This document shows positions 54,568-62,667 of a stretch of 64,000 bases of DNA, in pieces. Each line of letters starts with the position of its first letter. Position 1 is the stretch's first letter. Where the stretch lies: NCBI RefSeq assembly GCF_014279655.1, contig NZ_CP047946.1, positions 682,001 through 746,000 on the forward strand, read 5' to 3'. The translations under genes were made by a program, and so were the position numbers. The notes under the pieces were generated by a model. That model searched no databases. It was not told where the DNA came from and saw only the letters and a list, made by a program, of their open reading frames with translations. This DNA is from Synechococcus sp. ROS8604. GTDB lineage: Bacteria; Cyanobacteriota; Cyanobacteriia; PCC-6307; Cyanobiaceae.

Positions 54568-55249
54568 AACCAACCCCCCGGATGGTGTGAACCAGGGGGG
54601 GCGAACCCTGTTGCTTGAGTTTGCGGCGCAGATAGCCCAGATACACATCCAGGGTGTTGGGGTCGCCCACAAACGGTGCTCCCCAGACCCCTTCCAGGAT
54701 CGCTTGCCGGGTTAACACCTGGCCTGAGCGCTCCACCAGGAAGTGCAGCAGATTAAATTCCCGTTGCGACAGCGACAGTGCCTTGTCCTTGAAGCGCACA
54801 GCACGGCTGAGCACATCGATGCTCAGGTCTCCGAGCGAGAGCGTCTCGCTTTGTTGTTCCGCTTTTTCCACGTGCCCGCGTCTCAGTCGGGCACGCACCC
54901 TGGCGTGGAGTTCCTTGAGCTCAAACGGTTTGGTGAGGTAGTCGTCTGCCCCCAGATCCAGGGCCTGCACCTGTTCGTCCAGATCGTCATGGGCGGTCAG
55001 CATCAACACCGGTGTCTGGTCACCGCTGCTGCGCAGCCGCCGGCAGATTTCAATGCCATCAAAGTCCGGCAGTGTCCAATCCAGAATGAGGAGATCAAAC
55101 CGGCTCTGACGCAGGTGTTGGAGTGCTTCGGTGCCGTTGATCGCGCCGATGCACTCCGCCTGTTCACGAGAGAACTCATCCAGCAAAAATTGCAGCAGTT
55201 CTGGATCGTCATCAACGACGAGCAGCCGGGAGCGGGTCTCCTGCAACAA
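54536..55249 (-). CDS. OmpR/PhoB-family response regulator
   Basis: 237 residues from a TTG at 55249, which puts the phospho-acceptor at D57 (LLILDWTLPD), a normal position. The frame is open upstream to 55357. The receiver has LVVDDDPE (acidic pair), MLTAHDD and KPFELKELHAR. The winged-helix output domain follows from about 140 (LSLSQREFNLLHFLVERSGQ, then TLDVYLGYLRRKL and IRGVGFMA). Likely regulator of the neighbouring pilin genes. Convergent with its probable kinase. Confidence 0.84.
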   Translation of the reverse strand: MLQETRSRLLVVDDDPELLQFLLDEFSREQAECIGAINGTEALQHLRQSRFDLLILDWTLPDFDGIEICRRLRSSGDQTPVLMLTAHDDLDEQVQALDLGADDYLTKPFELKELHARVRARLRRGHVEKAEQQSETLSLGDLSIDVLSRAVRFKDKALSLSQREFNLLHFLVERSGQVLTRQAILEGVWGAPFVGDPNTLDVYLGYLRRKLKQQGSPPLVHTIRGVGFMARVDETQP

Positions 55250-55294
55250 GGTGCTGGCACCATCTGCCGAAACCCTACGTTGATGGTTGGGGGA

Positions 55295-55816
55295 ATGTTT
55301 GAAACCGTTGCGTTGATTCCTGTGGTTTCGTGGTTTGGCAGACGCCCACCCTCCCAATCCGGCTTCGTGATGCCGTTGGCGATCACCGCTTCAGCGGTGT
55401 TGTTGCTGGGCAGTGCCTCGATCCATACGCTCAGCCTCCAGAAACGCTTGCGGGTCCATGCCTCTGGTCAGAGAGAGCAAAGTGCTGATCAGTTGCGCTC
55501 TGCGGCCCAGGCCTTTGTTGTTGCTTCCCGTGGGCCTCAAGCTTGTTTGCTGCAGTGGCCATCGCATGATTGGCCTGCTGCCGTTCACGATTGCAAAGCA
55601 TCCGATCCATCCCAGCTGAGTCGTGGTGTGGTGGGAGAGAAGCTATGGTCCCTGCTCGATTGGACTCCCCATGGTGAAAACGGGGCGTTGCGATTGCAGT
55701 TAGCGGATGGACGAACTGGTCGTTTCCGACTTGCGCTTGATCCTCTTGCTCCTGCGGTCCTGGGCATCAGTGATGTGGGGTTGCAGGCTCGCGTTCCTCA
55801 GCTGAAGGGTGAGTGA
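55295..55816 (+). CDS. PilX/GspK-like minor pilin
   Basis: 173 residues from the ATG at 55295 (ATG at 55283 also possible). A leader-like start (VVSWFGRRPPSQSG) is followed by FVMPLAITASAVLLLGSASI, a pilin-type helix with no Glu at +5, typical of PilX/GspK. The rest has two cysteines (QACLLQW, HDCKAS). First gene of the plus-strand minor-pilin operon; its TGA overlaps the next ATG. The upstream part of the open frame is antisense of the response regulator gene. Confidence 0.65.
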   Translation: MFETVALIPVVSWFGRRPPSQSGFVMPLAITASAVLLLGSASIHTLSLQKRLRVHASGQREQSADQLRSAAQAFVVASRGPQACLLQWPSHDWPAAVHDCKASDPSQLSRGVVGEKLWSLLDWTPHGENGALRLQLADGRTGRFRLALDPLAPAVLGISDVGLQARVPQLKGE

Positions 55817-56244
55817 TGAGCTTGCTTGAAGTGCTGGTCTCATCGGTTGTGTTGGCTGGAAGCAGCAGTGCCGCCCTCGGCGTATGGAATCAGGCTGCCA
55901 CTGAAGTTCAACGCGCCATGCAGTTGGATGCGCTTGCTCTTCAGTTGGAGACGGCGAGGATCGCGACTGATCGTTGGCTTCAGTCGGATGAGGCATCATC
56001 TGCCGTGATTGATTCCAGCTCGCCTGATTGCAGGTTTAACCCTGAAGCCTTAGAGGCAGCTGTTGCTGAGCGCTTGCCGCTTGGATCTGATGTGAGCAGC
56101 CGTTGGAGTGTTGATCCCCAGGGCCTTGGCCATTGGCTTGAGCTCAGTGCGACTTCTCAGCACGTAATGCCTCCATTCAAGAGGCGTTTGCTGTTGTCGC
56201 CTGCTGCCTATGGCCTCTGCAAGCAGGAAGAGGTGAGTTCATGA
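55816..56244 (+). CDS. PilV/GspI-like pilin lacking a leader peptide
   Basis: 142 residues from the ATG at 55816 (GTG one codon earlier). The sequence begins at once with SLLEVLVSSVVLAGSSSAAL, so if Met is residue 1 the Glu is at position 5, exactly where it sits in a processed pilin. An in-frame TGA at 55810 rules out a longer leader. Two cysteines (PDCRFN, GLCKQE) could close the C-terminal loop. It ends overlapping the next gene by four bases. Confidence 0.68.
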   Translation: MSLLEVLVSSVVLAGSSSAALGVWNQAATEVQRAMQLDALALQLETARIATDRWLQSDEASSAVIDSSSPDCRFNPEALEAAVAERLPLGSDVSSRWSVDPQGLGHWLELSATSQHVMPPFKRRLLLSPAAYGLCKQEEVSS

Positions 56245-56759
56245 GCTTGATTGAGCAAATCATGGTGGTGAGCTTGGTGGGGATGTTGGCGTCGATTCCA
56301 GTCGTGACGGGTCGCGGCGATCGCGATCAGCTTCAGCTCGATGCCAGTGCGCGCCGCTTGCAGAGCGGTTTGGACCGGGCCCGGAGCATTGCTCGGCGTG
56401 AGCAGACCGCTTGCGGACTTTCCCTGAACGAAGAGGGATTCATGGCTCCTGATGATGGGATCCTGCCGGTTTCTCTTCCTGCCTGTCCTGGGATTGGGAT
56501 GGCCTTGCAGGAAGCGTTTGAACAGGGGCCAATCGAGTTGAGCACCAACTTGCCCCCGGTGTTGCGCTTCACCGCCAACGGTTTGCTCTTGGATGGCGGC
56601 ATCGCGGTGCTCAGTCATCAGCGCTTGGCAAAAGCGCGTTGTTTGGTGGTGAGTTTGCCCTTGGGCGTGAGCCGGATTGGTTCCTATCAGGCCCCTCTTC
56701 CATCTGATGGAGGGCGTCTGCTTAGTAGCCGTTGTTTGCCAGATGTCGCTGCGAGCTAA
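56241..56759 (+). CDS. GspH/FimU-like pilin lacking a leader peptide
   Basis: 172 residues, ATG at 56241. It starts SLIEQIMVVSLVGMLASIPV, again with Glu at position 5 counted from Met. The frame is open upstream, inside the previous gene, but has no usual start codon. The GspH-type globular part has QLDASARRLQSGLDRARSIA and cysteines at TACGLS, PACPGI, ARCLVV and SRCLPD. Third gene of the operon. Confidence 0.65.
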   Translation: MSLIEQIMVVSLVGMLASIPVVTGRGDRDQLQLDASARRLQSGLDRARSIARREQTACGLSLNEEGFMAPDDGILPVSLPACPGIGMALQEAFEQGPIELSTNLPPVLRFTANGLLLDGGIAVLSHQRLAKARCLVVSLPLGVSRIGSYQAPLPSDGGRLLSSRCLPDVAAS

Positions 56760-56763
56760 GCCG

Positions 56764-57351
56764 ATGATCAAGCGAATTTCCGAAACACGAGCTGAGAAAG
56801 GCTTCACGCTGATCGAGCTGATGCTTTCGCTCAGCCTTGGGAGCCTGCTGTTTGTTGTGATGCTGCAGCTGATTGGTGCTGATCTACGCCTCGGCAACAC
56901 CATGGCGAGTCGGTTGCGTGAATCAGCGCAGCAACGCCAAACCTTGGAGTTGATTCGAGGTGAGTTGGCGATTGGAACTGGCTGGGAGGTGGATCCTGTT
57001 AATTCCGATCAATGGTCCTGCGGCATGGCTGGCCGCCAGCCCGTGCTCGCCATCGGCCTGGATTCCAGCAAGTTCCAGGTGTCTGCTCCAACCATTGTTT
57101 ACAGCGTGGGAGCAGCGCCTTCAGCGATTTGGCGCGGGCAGGTGTTGATGCGCTGCGGGCCTGCCTACGGCCTTGATGGTGTGATCAGACCAGGGGGAAC
57201 AGCTCAAAACCGCGTTCTTATTGATGGCTTAGCCAAGGACGATTTGGGGTTTCAAGTCCGCCAGGATCCTCACTCCAAGGTGCTGCATCTCGCGTTGGAA
57301 CAGGAGGCTGATCATGGCTCCAAACGCCTTCGCTCTGCTGCCGTGTTCTGA
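56764..57351 (+). CDS. PilW/GspJ-like minor pilin
   Basis: 195 residues from the ATG at 56764, four bases after the previous stop. Leader IKRISETRAEKG, then FTLIELMLSLSLGSLLFVVM with Glu at +5, a full prepilin signal. Cysteines at WSCGMAG and LMRCGPA. It completes a K-I-H-J set (55295, 55816, 56241, 56764), the four minor pilins that prime pilus or type II pseudopilus assembly. Confidence 0.78.
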   Translation: MIKRISETRAEKGFTLIELMLSLSLGSLLFVVMLQLIGADLRLGNTMASRLRESAQQRQTLELIRGELAIGTGWEVDPVNSDQWSCGMAGRQPVLAIGLDSSKFQVSAPTIVYSVGAAPSAIWRGQVLMRCGPAYGLDGVIRPGGTAQNRVLIDGLAKDDLGFQVRQDPHSKVLHLALEQEADHGSKRLRSAAVF

Positions 57352-57367
57352 ATCAAGTGCTTTCTAC

Positions 57368-57613
57368 TTAATCGTTGAAATAGACCTTGATTCTGATCTT
57401 CACCCAGCGCTTGTATGGAAACACTCTCCAGAATCGCCATAACCCCCAGGCCAGTAGCCAGCCAAACAGGCCCACCACCAGTCCCACTAGGAATGAATGT
57501 CCAACCAAAAAGGGTCCGCTGTATTCCAAGTGAAACAGTTCAACCAAAAAAGCAGAGGAAACTGCCACCAAATAGGTGGGAATTTGCGGGTGCTGATTGG
57601 TTGGAGTTTGCAA
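57368..57613 (-). CDS. small two-helix membrane protein
   Basis: 81 residues. YLVAVSSAFLVELFHLEY and LVGHSFLVGLVVGLFGWLLA form two helices, with a basic tail (YKRWVKIRIKVYF). No family is recognised. Convergent with the pilin operon, 16 bases from its end. Confidence 0.5.
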   Translation of the reverse strand: MQTPTNQHPQIPTYLVAVSSAFLVELFHLEYSGPFLVGHSFLVGLVVGLFGWLLAWGLWRFWRVFPYKRWVKIRIKVYFND

Positions 57614-57682
57614 GTTTTTTGAGCCTTATTCACTCAACTCTAGGTATGTGCCCAGTGCAGGTCTTCCCTTGTCACACCAGTG

Positions 57683-58066
57683 TCAGACTGCATCGATGCC
57701 TTCTGCTTGGTCAAGCTTTTCAGCTGCAGGTACAGGCATGCACAGGAAGTAGACTTCCACACTCATGGCTGCCAGGGCCAGAAAGAGGTGATCAATCCAG
57801 CCGTTGCGCACTCCCATGCCCATGAAGGCAATCCAGGTGTTGATCACCACCATCACGCTTAGGAACGTGCTCAAAATGAAGCTAATAAAATGATTGAGAC
57901 GTTTGCGTTGGGTCCAGAGACTCACTAACAGGGGCAGCAAGATCAGGGTGGACGTTGCATGCAGGATTTGCATGCTCAGATCACTATGTAAATGCGGAGT
58001 AATGGCTGCCCATAAATTCACAGGAATCAGCAGGGAACAAAAAATTATGTAATAGATCATCATCAC
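57683..58066 (-). CDS. four-helix membrane protein
   Basis: 127 residues with hydrophobic segments at about 3-21, 35-52, 62-84 and 92-110. HLHSDLSMQILHATSTLILL carries several histidines near the membrane. It overlaps the stop of the histidine kinase gene by four bases and so is translated with it; it may be an accessory of that kinase. No family is recognised. Confidence 0.55.
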   Translation of the reverse strand: MMMIYYIIFCSLLIPVNLWAAITPHLHSDLSMQILHATSTLILLPLLVSLWTQRKRLNHFISFILSTFLSVMVVINTWIAFMGMGVRNGWIDHLFLALAAMSVEVYFLCMPVPAAEKLDQAEGIDAV

Positions 58067-59532
58067 GTTGCACTCGCCGTTGACGTTGGTTTCGGAAGGA
58101 TCACGGAGAAGCAGCTTCCCTCTCCTTCTTTGCTTTGCACGTGCACTTTCCCTCCCATAGCGGACATCAGCAGGGCCACAACAGACAGCCCGAGCCCGGT
58201 GCCGCTGCTGCCTGAGCTGTTTTTAGCCCGATGAAAGCGCTTGAAAATATGGGGGAGATCACTCTCCGGAATGCCGATTCCTTCGTCTTTCACATCGATG
58301 ACGATCCCATTTGGATGAGGATAAAGAATCAGCGAAATCAGAGAGTCTTCTGCGGAGTATTTGGCAGCGTTATCGATTAAATCCAAGAGCACTTGTTGGA
58401 GGCGACCAGGGTCAGCTAGTGCCTCACTGTTTTCATCAATAGGAATGTTGTTGAGCACTTCAAGCCTGCGATCGGTGAGATTGCTTTGGCTGAGATCAGC
58501 CACTTTCTCCACTAAGGGCCCAAGATCCACCACTTCTTGGTTGAGTTGGAGTTGGCCGGAGTCCCCGCGCGAGAGGTCGAGGAGATCGTCGAGCAGCATC
58601 CGCATGCGAATGCTTTCCTCTTCTGCCGTTTTCAGTCCGCGACGTTCGTCGTCGCTTAACCCATTGCTGCGTTTGATTGTGCGATGCAGATACCCCTGAA
58701 CAATGGTGAGCGGTGTTCGCAACTCATGGCTCACGGCACTCACAAAGCGCTGCTGATCATTCCATGACAGCGCCAGCCGTTCCATTAATTCGGAATAGGT
58801 CCTTGCCAGTTGCCGCACTTCCTTTGGTGCCGCCGTCATCTCTGGAATCGGATCTTGATTGAGGGTGTCGGCGGTGAGGGCGGCACTGCGCTCACTGAGA
58901 TGCAGCAGAGGCCTCACGATCCGTCTCACCATCACGGTGATCGTGATCAGTGAGAGCAACATCGATCCCACCCCGATAGCAATCATCCAACCCAAAAATT
59001 CGTTTTGGATGCGGCCCGAGTTAATCGCTTTGGCACTACTCCAAAGCCGTTCCCCTGTGGGATAGGAGCGACCAAGCAACGTGAGGTAATCCGCGTCTTC
59101 AACGCTGATCAGCCGAGTTTTGGGATCCTGTTTGTGAGCCTGCATGGTGGCTCTCATCATCTTTTGAGGGATGGCGATGGGGCCAAGCGTTGGCAGCACT
59201 AGGCGTCCATCTGCCAGCTCAATCCAGAGGGTGGTGCGCACGCTGGAGTGATCGCGCAGCGCCTGGCGCACTTCCTCCTCAATCGTTGGGCTCCAATCGC
59301 GGGCTGAATGGCCTTGGCCGAGGTGCCGATGGGCCACCAGGTGGTTGTTCAGATGGTCCGCATTGGCCTGCAAATCCGCTTCTCCGTTGCGGATTTGATT
59401 GCGGTTACTCAGCCAGAGCCCTGTGGTGGTGGCCCCAGTGAATCCAATCAGCACGGCGGTGTAGGTGGCCAGCTGAAGTTGGCCCTCAAGGCTTCCAAGA
59501 AGTTTTGATCGCCAGTTGGACCCAGATGCCAC
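58063..59532 (-). CDS. sensor histidine kinase with HAMP domain
   Basis: 489 residues. Two membrane helices (about 20-42 and 183-205) enclose a periplasmic domain of about 140; then HAMP (VRRIVRPLLHLSERSAAL), HisKA with SAVSHELRTPLTIVQGYL (His near 269), and HATPase_c with IDNAAKYS, DEGIGIPESDLPHIFKRFHR and GTGLGLSVVALL. All catalytic boxes are intact. No response regulator gene lies next to it, so it works with a partner elsewhere. The overlapping small membrane gene downstream may modulate it. Confidence 0.85.
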   Translation of the reverse strand: MASGSNWRSKLLGSLEGQLQLATYTAVLIGFTGATTTGLWLSNRNQIRNGEADLQANADHLNNHLVAHRHLGQGHSARDWSPTIEEEVRQALRDHSSVRTTLWIELADGRLVLPTLGPIAIPQKMMRATMQAHKQDPKTRLISVEDADYLTLLGRSYPTGERLWSSAKAINSGRIQNEFLGWMIAIGVGSMLLSLITITVMVRRIVRPLLHLSERSAALTADTLNQDPIPEMTAAPKEVRQLARTYSELMERLALSWNDQQRFVSAVSHELRTPLTIVQGYLHRTIKRSNGLSDDERRGLKTAEEESIRMRMLLDDLLDLSRGDSGQLQLNQEVVDLGPLVEKVADLSQSNLTDRRLEVLNNIPIDENSEALADPGRLQQVLLDLIDNAAKYSAEDSLISLILYPHPNGIVIDVKDEGIGIPESDLPHIFKRFHRAKNSSGSSGTGLGLSVVALLMSAMGGKVHVQSKEGEGSCFSVILPKPTSTASAT

Positions 59533-59593
59533 GAAATCGGTTCTCAGCGTGATTGTCTATTTCCCTGAGATTTTGGCAGCTGGACCAGGGAGA

Positions 59594-60493
59594 ATGAAAC
59601 CCCTAGCGCGTTCTCTTGCCTTGAGTTTTGCGGTCTCTCCCTTAGGCATTGCACGGCCCACCCTCTCGGCTCGCATGGCCCGATGGGGGCTTGTGATTGT
59701 GGGGATCTACATCGCCGTTGCCCTGCTCACGCCTGTGTTGATCAGTGTTGGCTTCCTTCCGGATCCCAATGCCGGTTTGGACAATGCGATCTATGCACCG
59801 CCGTCTCCGCAGCATTGGTGTGGCACCGATCGGCTCGGCCGCGATGTGTGTGTGCGCACACTGCAGGGGAGTGGTGTGGCGCTTCAAGTGGTGCTGCTGG
59901 CGGTTGTTCTTGCCTTGGTGGTGGGAGTGCCGGTGGGCATGATCAGCGGCTACCTGGGGGGCGGGGTCGACCGGGTGCTGGTTCTGCTCATGGACACCCT
60001 TTACACCTTGCCGGTGTTGTTGTTGTCTGTGGTCTTGGCGTTTCTGCTGGGCCGAGGGATTCCCAATGCAGCAGCAGCCTTGTGTGTGGTGTACATCCCC
60101 CAGTACTTCCGGGTGGTGCGCAATCAAACGGCCCAGGTGAAATCGGAGCTGTTCGTGGAGGCAGCACAAACCCTTGGTGCTGGTCCCATCTGGATCCTGC
60201 GGCGCTACCTGTTCCGCAATGTGATCACCTCCGTGCCCGTTTTGCTCACCTTGAATGCTGCTGATGCGGTGTTGGTGCTCGGCGGCTTGGGCTTTCTCGG
60301 CCTGGGCTTGCCAGAAACGGTGCCGGAATGGGGGAGTGATCTCAATCTTGCGCTTGCGGCTGTGCCCACGGGCATCTGGTGGACGGCCCTCTACCCAGGA
60401 TTGGCGATGTTTGTGCTGGTGCTGGGTTTGTCGTTCCTTGGAGAAGGACTCGAGTCTTGGGTGAGCAGTACGGGGCGCGACGCGGCAAACTGA
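59594..60493 (+). CDS. ABC transporter permease, dipeptide/oligopeptide (DppC) type
   Basis: 299 residues from the ATG at 59594, with CAGGGAGA before it. One N-terminal helix, the OppC-type stretch HWCGTDRLGRDVCVRTLQGS, and the EAA loop FVEAAQTLGAGPIWILRRYL that contacts the ATPase. Five more helices. It should form half of the channel of a peptide or related importer; the DppB-like partner, ATPases and binding protein are not in the window. In cyanobacteria these subunits are often scattered. Confidence 0.85.
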   Translation: MKPLARSLALSFAVSPLGIARPTLSARMARWGLVIVGIYIAVALLTPVLISVGFLPDPNAGLDNAIYAPPSPQHWCGTDRLGRDVCVRTLQGSGVALQVVLLAVVLALVVGVPVGMISGYLGGGVDRVLVLLMDTLYTLPVLLLSVVLAFLLGRGIPNAAAALCVVYIPQYFRVVRNQTAQVKSELFVEAAQTLGAGPIWILRRYLFRNVITSVPVLLTLNAADAVLVLGGLGFLGLGLPETVPEWGSDLNLALAAVPTGIWWTALYPGLAMFVLVLGLSFLGEGLESWVSSTGRDAAN

Positions 60494-60513
60494 AAATAGT
60501 TGGTGTCTCGCGC

Positions 60514-60774
60514 ATGACGCTCTGGGCCACATTGCTGTTGCTTGGCCTGATGACCTACCTGTGGTTGGCGGGGCGCAGCAATCCCGATGACGTGATCGGT
60601 CTTTTAGAGCAAATCCTGGCCATCACCCTTGGCTTGGTGGTGCTGTTCATCGGACGTAGTTTGTTCCTGGAAGTGCTGGTGCTGGTGTTTGCCCTGCGTT
60701 TGCCCGCTGCCCGGCGCAACCATCCTGTGGTGGCACGCTCCAAGGCTGGAAAAGATATGTTGATGCCGTTCTAA
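60514..60774 (+). CDS. small membrane protein
   Basis: 86 residues, ATG at 60514, 20 bases after the permease gene and probably on the same transcript. Two or three hydrophobic segments (TLWATLLLLGLMTYLWLA, ILAITLGLVVLFIGRSL, LEVLVLVFALRL) and a basic tail. No family is recognised. Confidence 0.55.
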   Translation: MTLWATLLLLGLMTYLWLAGRSNPDDVIGLLEQILAITLGLVVLFIGRSLFLEVLVLVFALRLPAARRNHPVVARSKAGKDMLMPF

Positions 60775-60800
60775 CCCCCCTGCCTGAGGTCAGATCTTGA

Positions 60801-61490
60801 TTAGCAGCGCAGTTTTGCGTTGCGTGGAAGCTCTTCTTGAATCTCCCCCTCCGCGTTGAGGGTTGGATAAGCCCTTTCTCGTTCGCGGCACCACAGGGCA
60901 ACGTCGGGATAGGCCCACTCGAACAACAGATTGTCGTAGTTCTCTGCTGGAATTCCCTCCCCATCGGATGGGGCAAGTCCAGCCGCTTCCCGCTGACGCA
61001 GTGCCTCAAACAAGAGGGTGGCAGTGGCCACCGACACGTTGAGCGACTGCACCATGCCGCGCATCGGGATGAACACGTCGGTGTCCATCAGCTTGGTGGC
61101 GTTTTCGCTGAGTCCCCATTTCTCTGCGCCCAATACAAAGGCGCTAGGACCGGTGAAGTCACAGTCGCGGTAATCGACCGCATCCACGCTCAGATTGGTG
61201 CCATACAGGTGAAAGCCCCTGTCTTTGAGTTGTTTAACAGCTGCCTCGATGTTGGGGTGGTCATGCAAGGGCACCCAGCGTTGGCTGCCTTGGGCCGTGC
61301 TGTTGTACGTGCGTGACCGGCCACTGAGGCTTACGGCATGGGCTTCCAGCACGCCAACCGCATCGCAGCTGCGCAGGATGGCAGAGAGGTTGTGGGGTTT
61401 GTCCACGTGCTCGACCAGAACGGTGAGGTTGGCCATGCGTTGGTTCAAGACCGCACGCAACCGCTCGAAACGACGGGGAAGGATGGGCAT
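60801..61490 (-). CDS. trmH: tRNA (guanosine(18)-2'-O)-methyltransferase
   Basis: 229 residues. SPOUT-class fold with all three TrmH motifs: EHVDKPHNLSAILRSCDAVG (motif 1, catalytic Arg), FVLGAEKWGLS (motif 2) and IPMRGMVQSLNVSVATATLL (motif 3, knot). The C-terminal extension with FEWAYPDVALWCRERERAYP is typical of the TrmH group that modifies G18 of the D loop. Confidence 0.93.
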   Translation of the reverse strand: MPILPRRFERLRAVLNQRMANLTVLVEHVDKPHNLSAILRSCDAVGVLEAHAVSLSGRSRTYNSTAQGSQRWVPLHDHPNIEAAVKQLKDRGFHLYGTNLSVDAVDYRDCDFTGPSAFVLGAEKWGLSENATKLMDTDVFIPMRGMVQSLNVSVATATLLFEALRQREAAGLAPSDGEGIPAENYDNLLFEWAYPDVALWCRERERAYPTLNAEGEIQEELPRNAKLRC

Positions 61491-61619
61491 GGCGCATCGT
61501 TCTCTATCCCTGAGGGTATGGGATGCCGCTCTCGGTCACATCCAGACGCATCGCGGGGCGGGTTCAGTCATCGATTCCCCGTTGGTTTGCAGAACGATGG
61601 AGTTGTTGCTTCTCACTCC

Positions 61620-61955
61620 ATGAAACGCGCCGGGGTCGCTGTTGCTTTGATGTTGATGTCGGCTGCTGCTGCCACTGCACCTGCTTTTGCAAGGCCGAAA
61701 AATAGCTATGACGCTCAATCTGCCTATGTCGATCAGCGGTATGGCGGTTCAGCTCGCGATCCTTGGGTCGGTGCCACTCGTGATGTCTACGTGAACAATC
61801 AAGACACCAATAGTTGCCTGGAAGGCAGTGTGATCGGCGGCTTATTGGGCGCTGGCCTTGGTGCCGCCTTGTCACGGGGCAACGGCCGCTGGGTGGGTGT
61901 TCCCGTTGGTGGTGCCGCTGGCGCCTTGTTGGGTTGCCAAGTGGATGGGGGCTGA
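61620..61955 (+). CDS. secreted glycine-zipper protein
   Basis: 111 residues from the ATG at 61620; the open frame upstream is antisense of trmH. Signal peptide (RAGVAVALMLMSAAAATAPA). The C-terminal part VIGGLLGAGLGAALSRGNGR followed by GVPVGGAAGALLGCQ is a two-helix Gly zipper, as in the 17-kDa antigen and SlyB families. No lipobox is seen. A probable envelope protein. Confidence 0.68.
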   Translation: MKRAGVAVALMLMSAAAATAPAFARPKNSYDAQSAYVDQRYGGSARDPWVGATRDVYVNNQDTNSCLEGSVIGGLLGAGLGAALSRGNGRWVGVPVGGAAGALLGCQVDGG

Positions 61956-61960
61956 TGCCT

Positions 61961-62164
61961 TCAGCGCTCCCCAGTGGAGCCAAAATTGGCTTCCAAAATG
62001 GCGGCTTGTAAGAGGGTTTGCATGGTGTGCAAATCCTCTTGCTCATAAGGTTCCCCTCCTGGCCAGCGCTCGAGTCGGTAGTTCACGGCATCCAGCAGCA
62101 ACCTGAGGTCTGCAGGACTTAAGGAGAGATCAATTCGCAAATCGCCATTGTCTTGGGTTGTCAT
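61961..62164 (-). CDS. small conserved cytosolic protein
   Basis: 67 residues: LRIDLSLSPADLRLLLDAVN, then YRLERWPGGEPYEQEDLHTM and a C-terminal helix. Codon use and composition are core-like. I recall similar short proteins in picocyanobacteria but know no function. Confidence 0.6.
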   Translation of the reverse strand: MTTQDNGDLRIDLSLSPADLRLLLDAVNYRLERWPGGEPYEQEDLHTMQTLLQAAILEANFGSTGER

Positions 62165-62286
62165 ATGGCCTGAAAAGAAAACCGGATCGTTGAGGGGCGT
62201 CGCTCGAACTATCGAAAGGATGGCGTGTGCAGTCAGATTGGCTCGTAACGAGCTACCTAGTGGTGGGTTGATGACGATAAAAACAT

Positions 62287-62667
62287 TTGATTGGGTCCAG
62301 CTGGGAGAGACGTTTTGATGAGCGGGTTTGGCATGCCGTCAGTTTGATTCCGCCTGGTCATTTGGCCACCTATGGCCAGGTGGCTGACTGGCTCGGGGCC
62401 TGGGGCTGCGCGCGTCAGGTGGGATGGGCTTTGCGCCGGCTGAGCTTGCCTTCTGAGGTGCCTTGGCAGCGGGTTGTGAATGCCAAGGGACGGATTTCGA
62501 TGAGCCTGAGCAGGGAGGGATCCGATTGGATGCAGCGGCAGCTTTTGATTGCAGAGGGAATCCCTGTGGATGCAGACGGCCGGCTCCTGTTGCAGCGATT
62601 TCTCTGGAGGCCGGACCTCGAGGCGCTAGCTCTAGAGATCCACCAATTCGCCATTGCCCGTGAGTGA
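62287..62667 (+). CDS. alkyltransferase-like (ATL) DNA-damage protein
   Basis: 126 residues, TTG start. It has the DNA-binding core of O6-alkylguanine transferases (LIPPGHLATYGQVADWLGA, ARQVGWALRRL), but the methyl-acceptor motif PCHRV is PWQRV. Such ATL proteins bind O6-alkylguanine without repairing it and pass the lesion to nucleotide excision repair. The C-terminal extension after ISMSLSREG is longer than in minimal ATLs. Its end overlaps rsmB by eight bases. Confidence 0.85.
   Translation: MIGSSWERRFDERVWHAVSLIPPGHLATYGQVADWLGAWGCARQVGWALRRLSLPSEVPWQRVVNAKGRISMSLSREGSDWMQRQLLIAEGIPVDADGRLLLQRFLWRPDLEALALEIHQFAIARE

Noticed and set aside
54743-55282. Upstream extension of the PilX-like frame
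   Set aside because: Antisense to the response regulator; no signal or pilin features before 55283.
59642-60532. Minus-strand open frame of 296 codons
   Set aside because: Antisense to the DppC-type permease; Gln/His-rich shadow.
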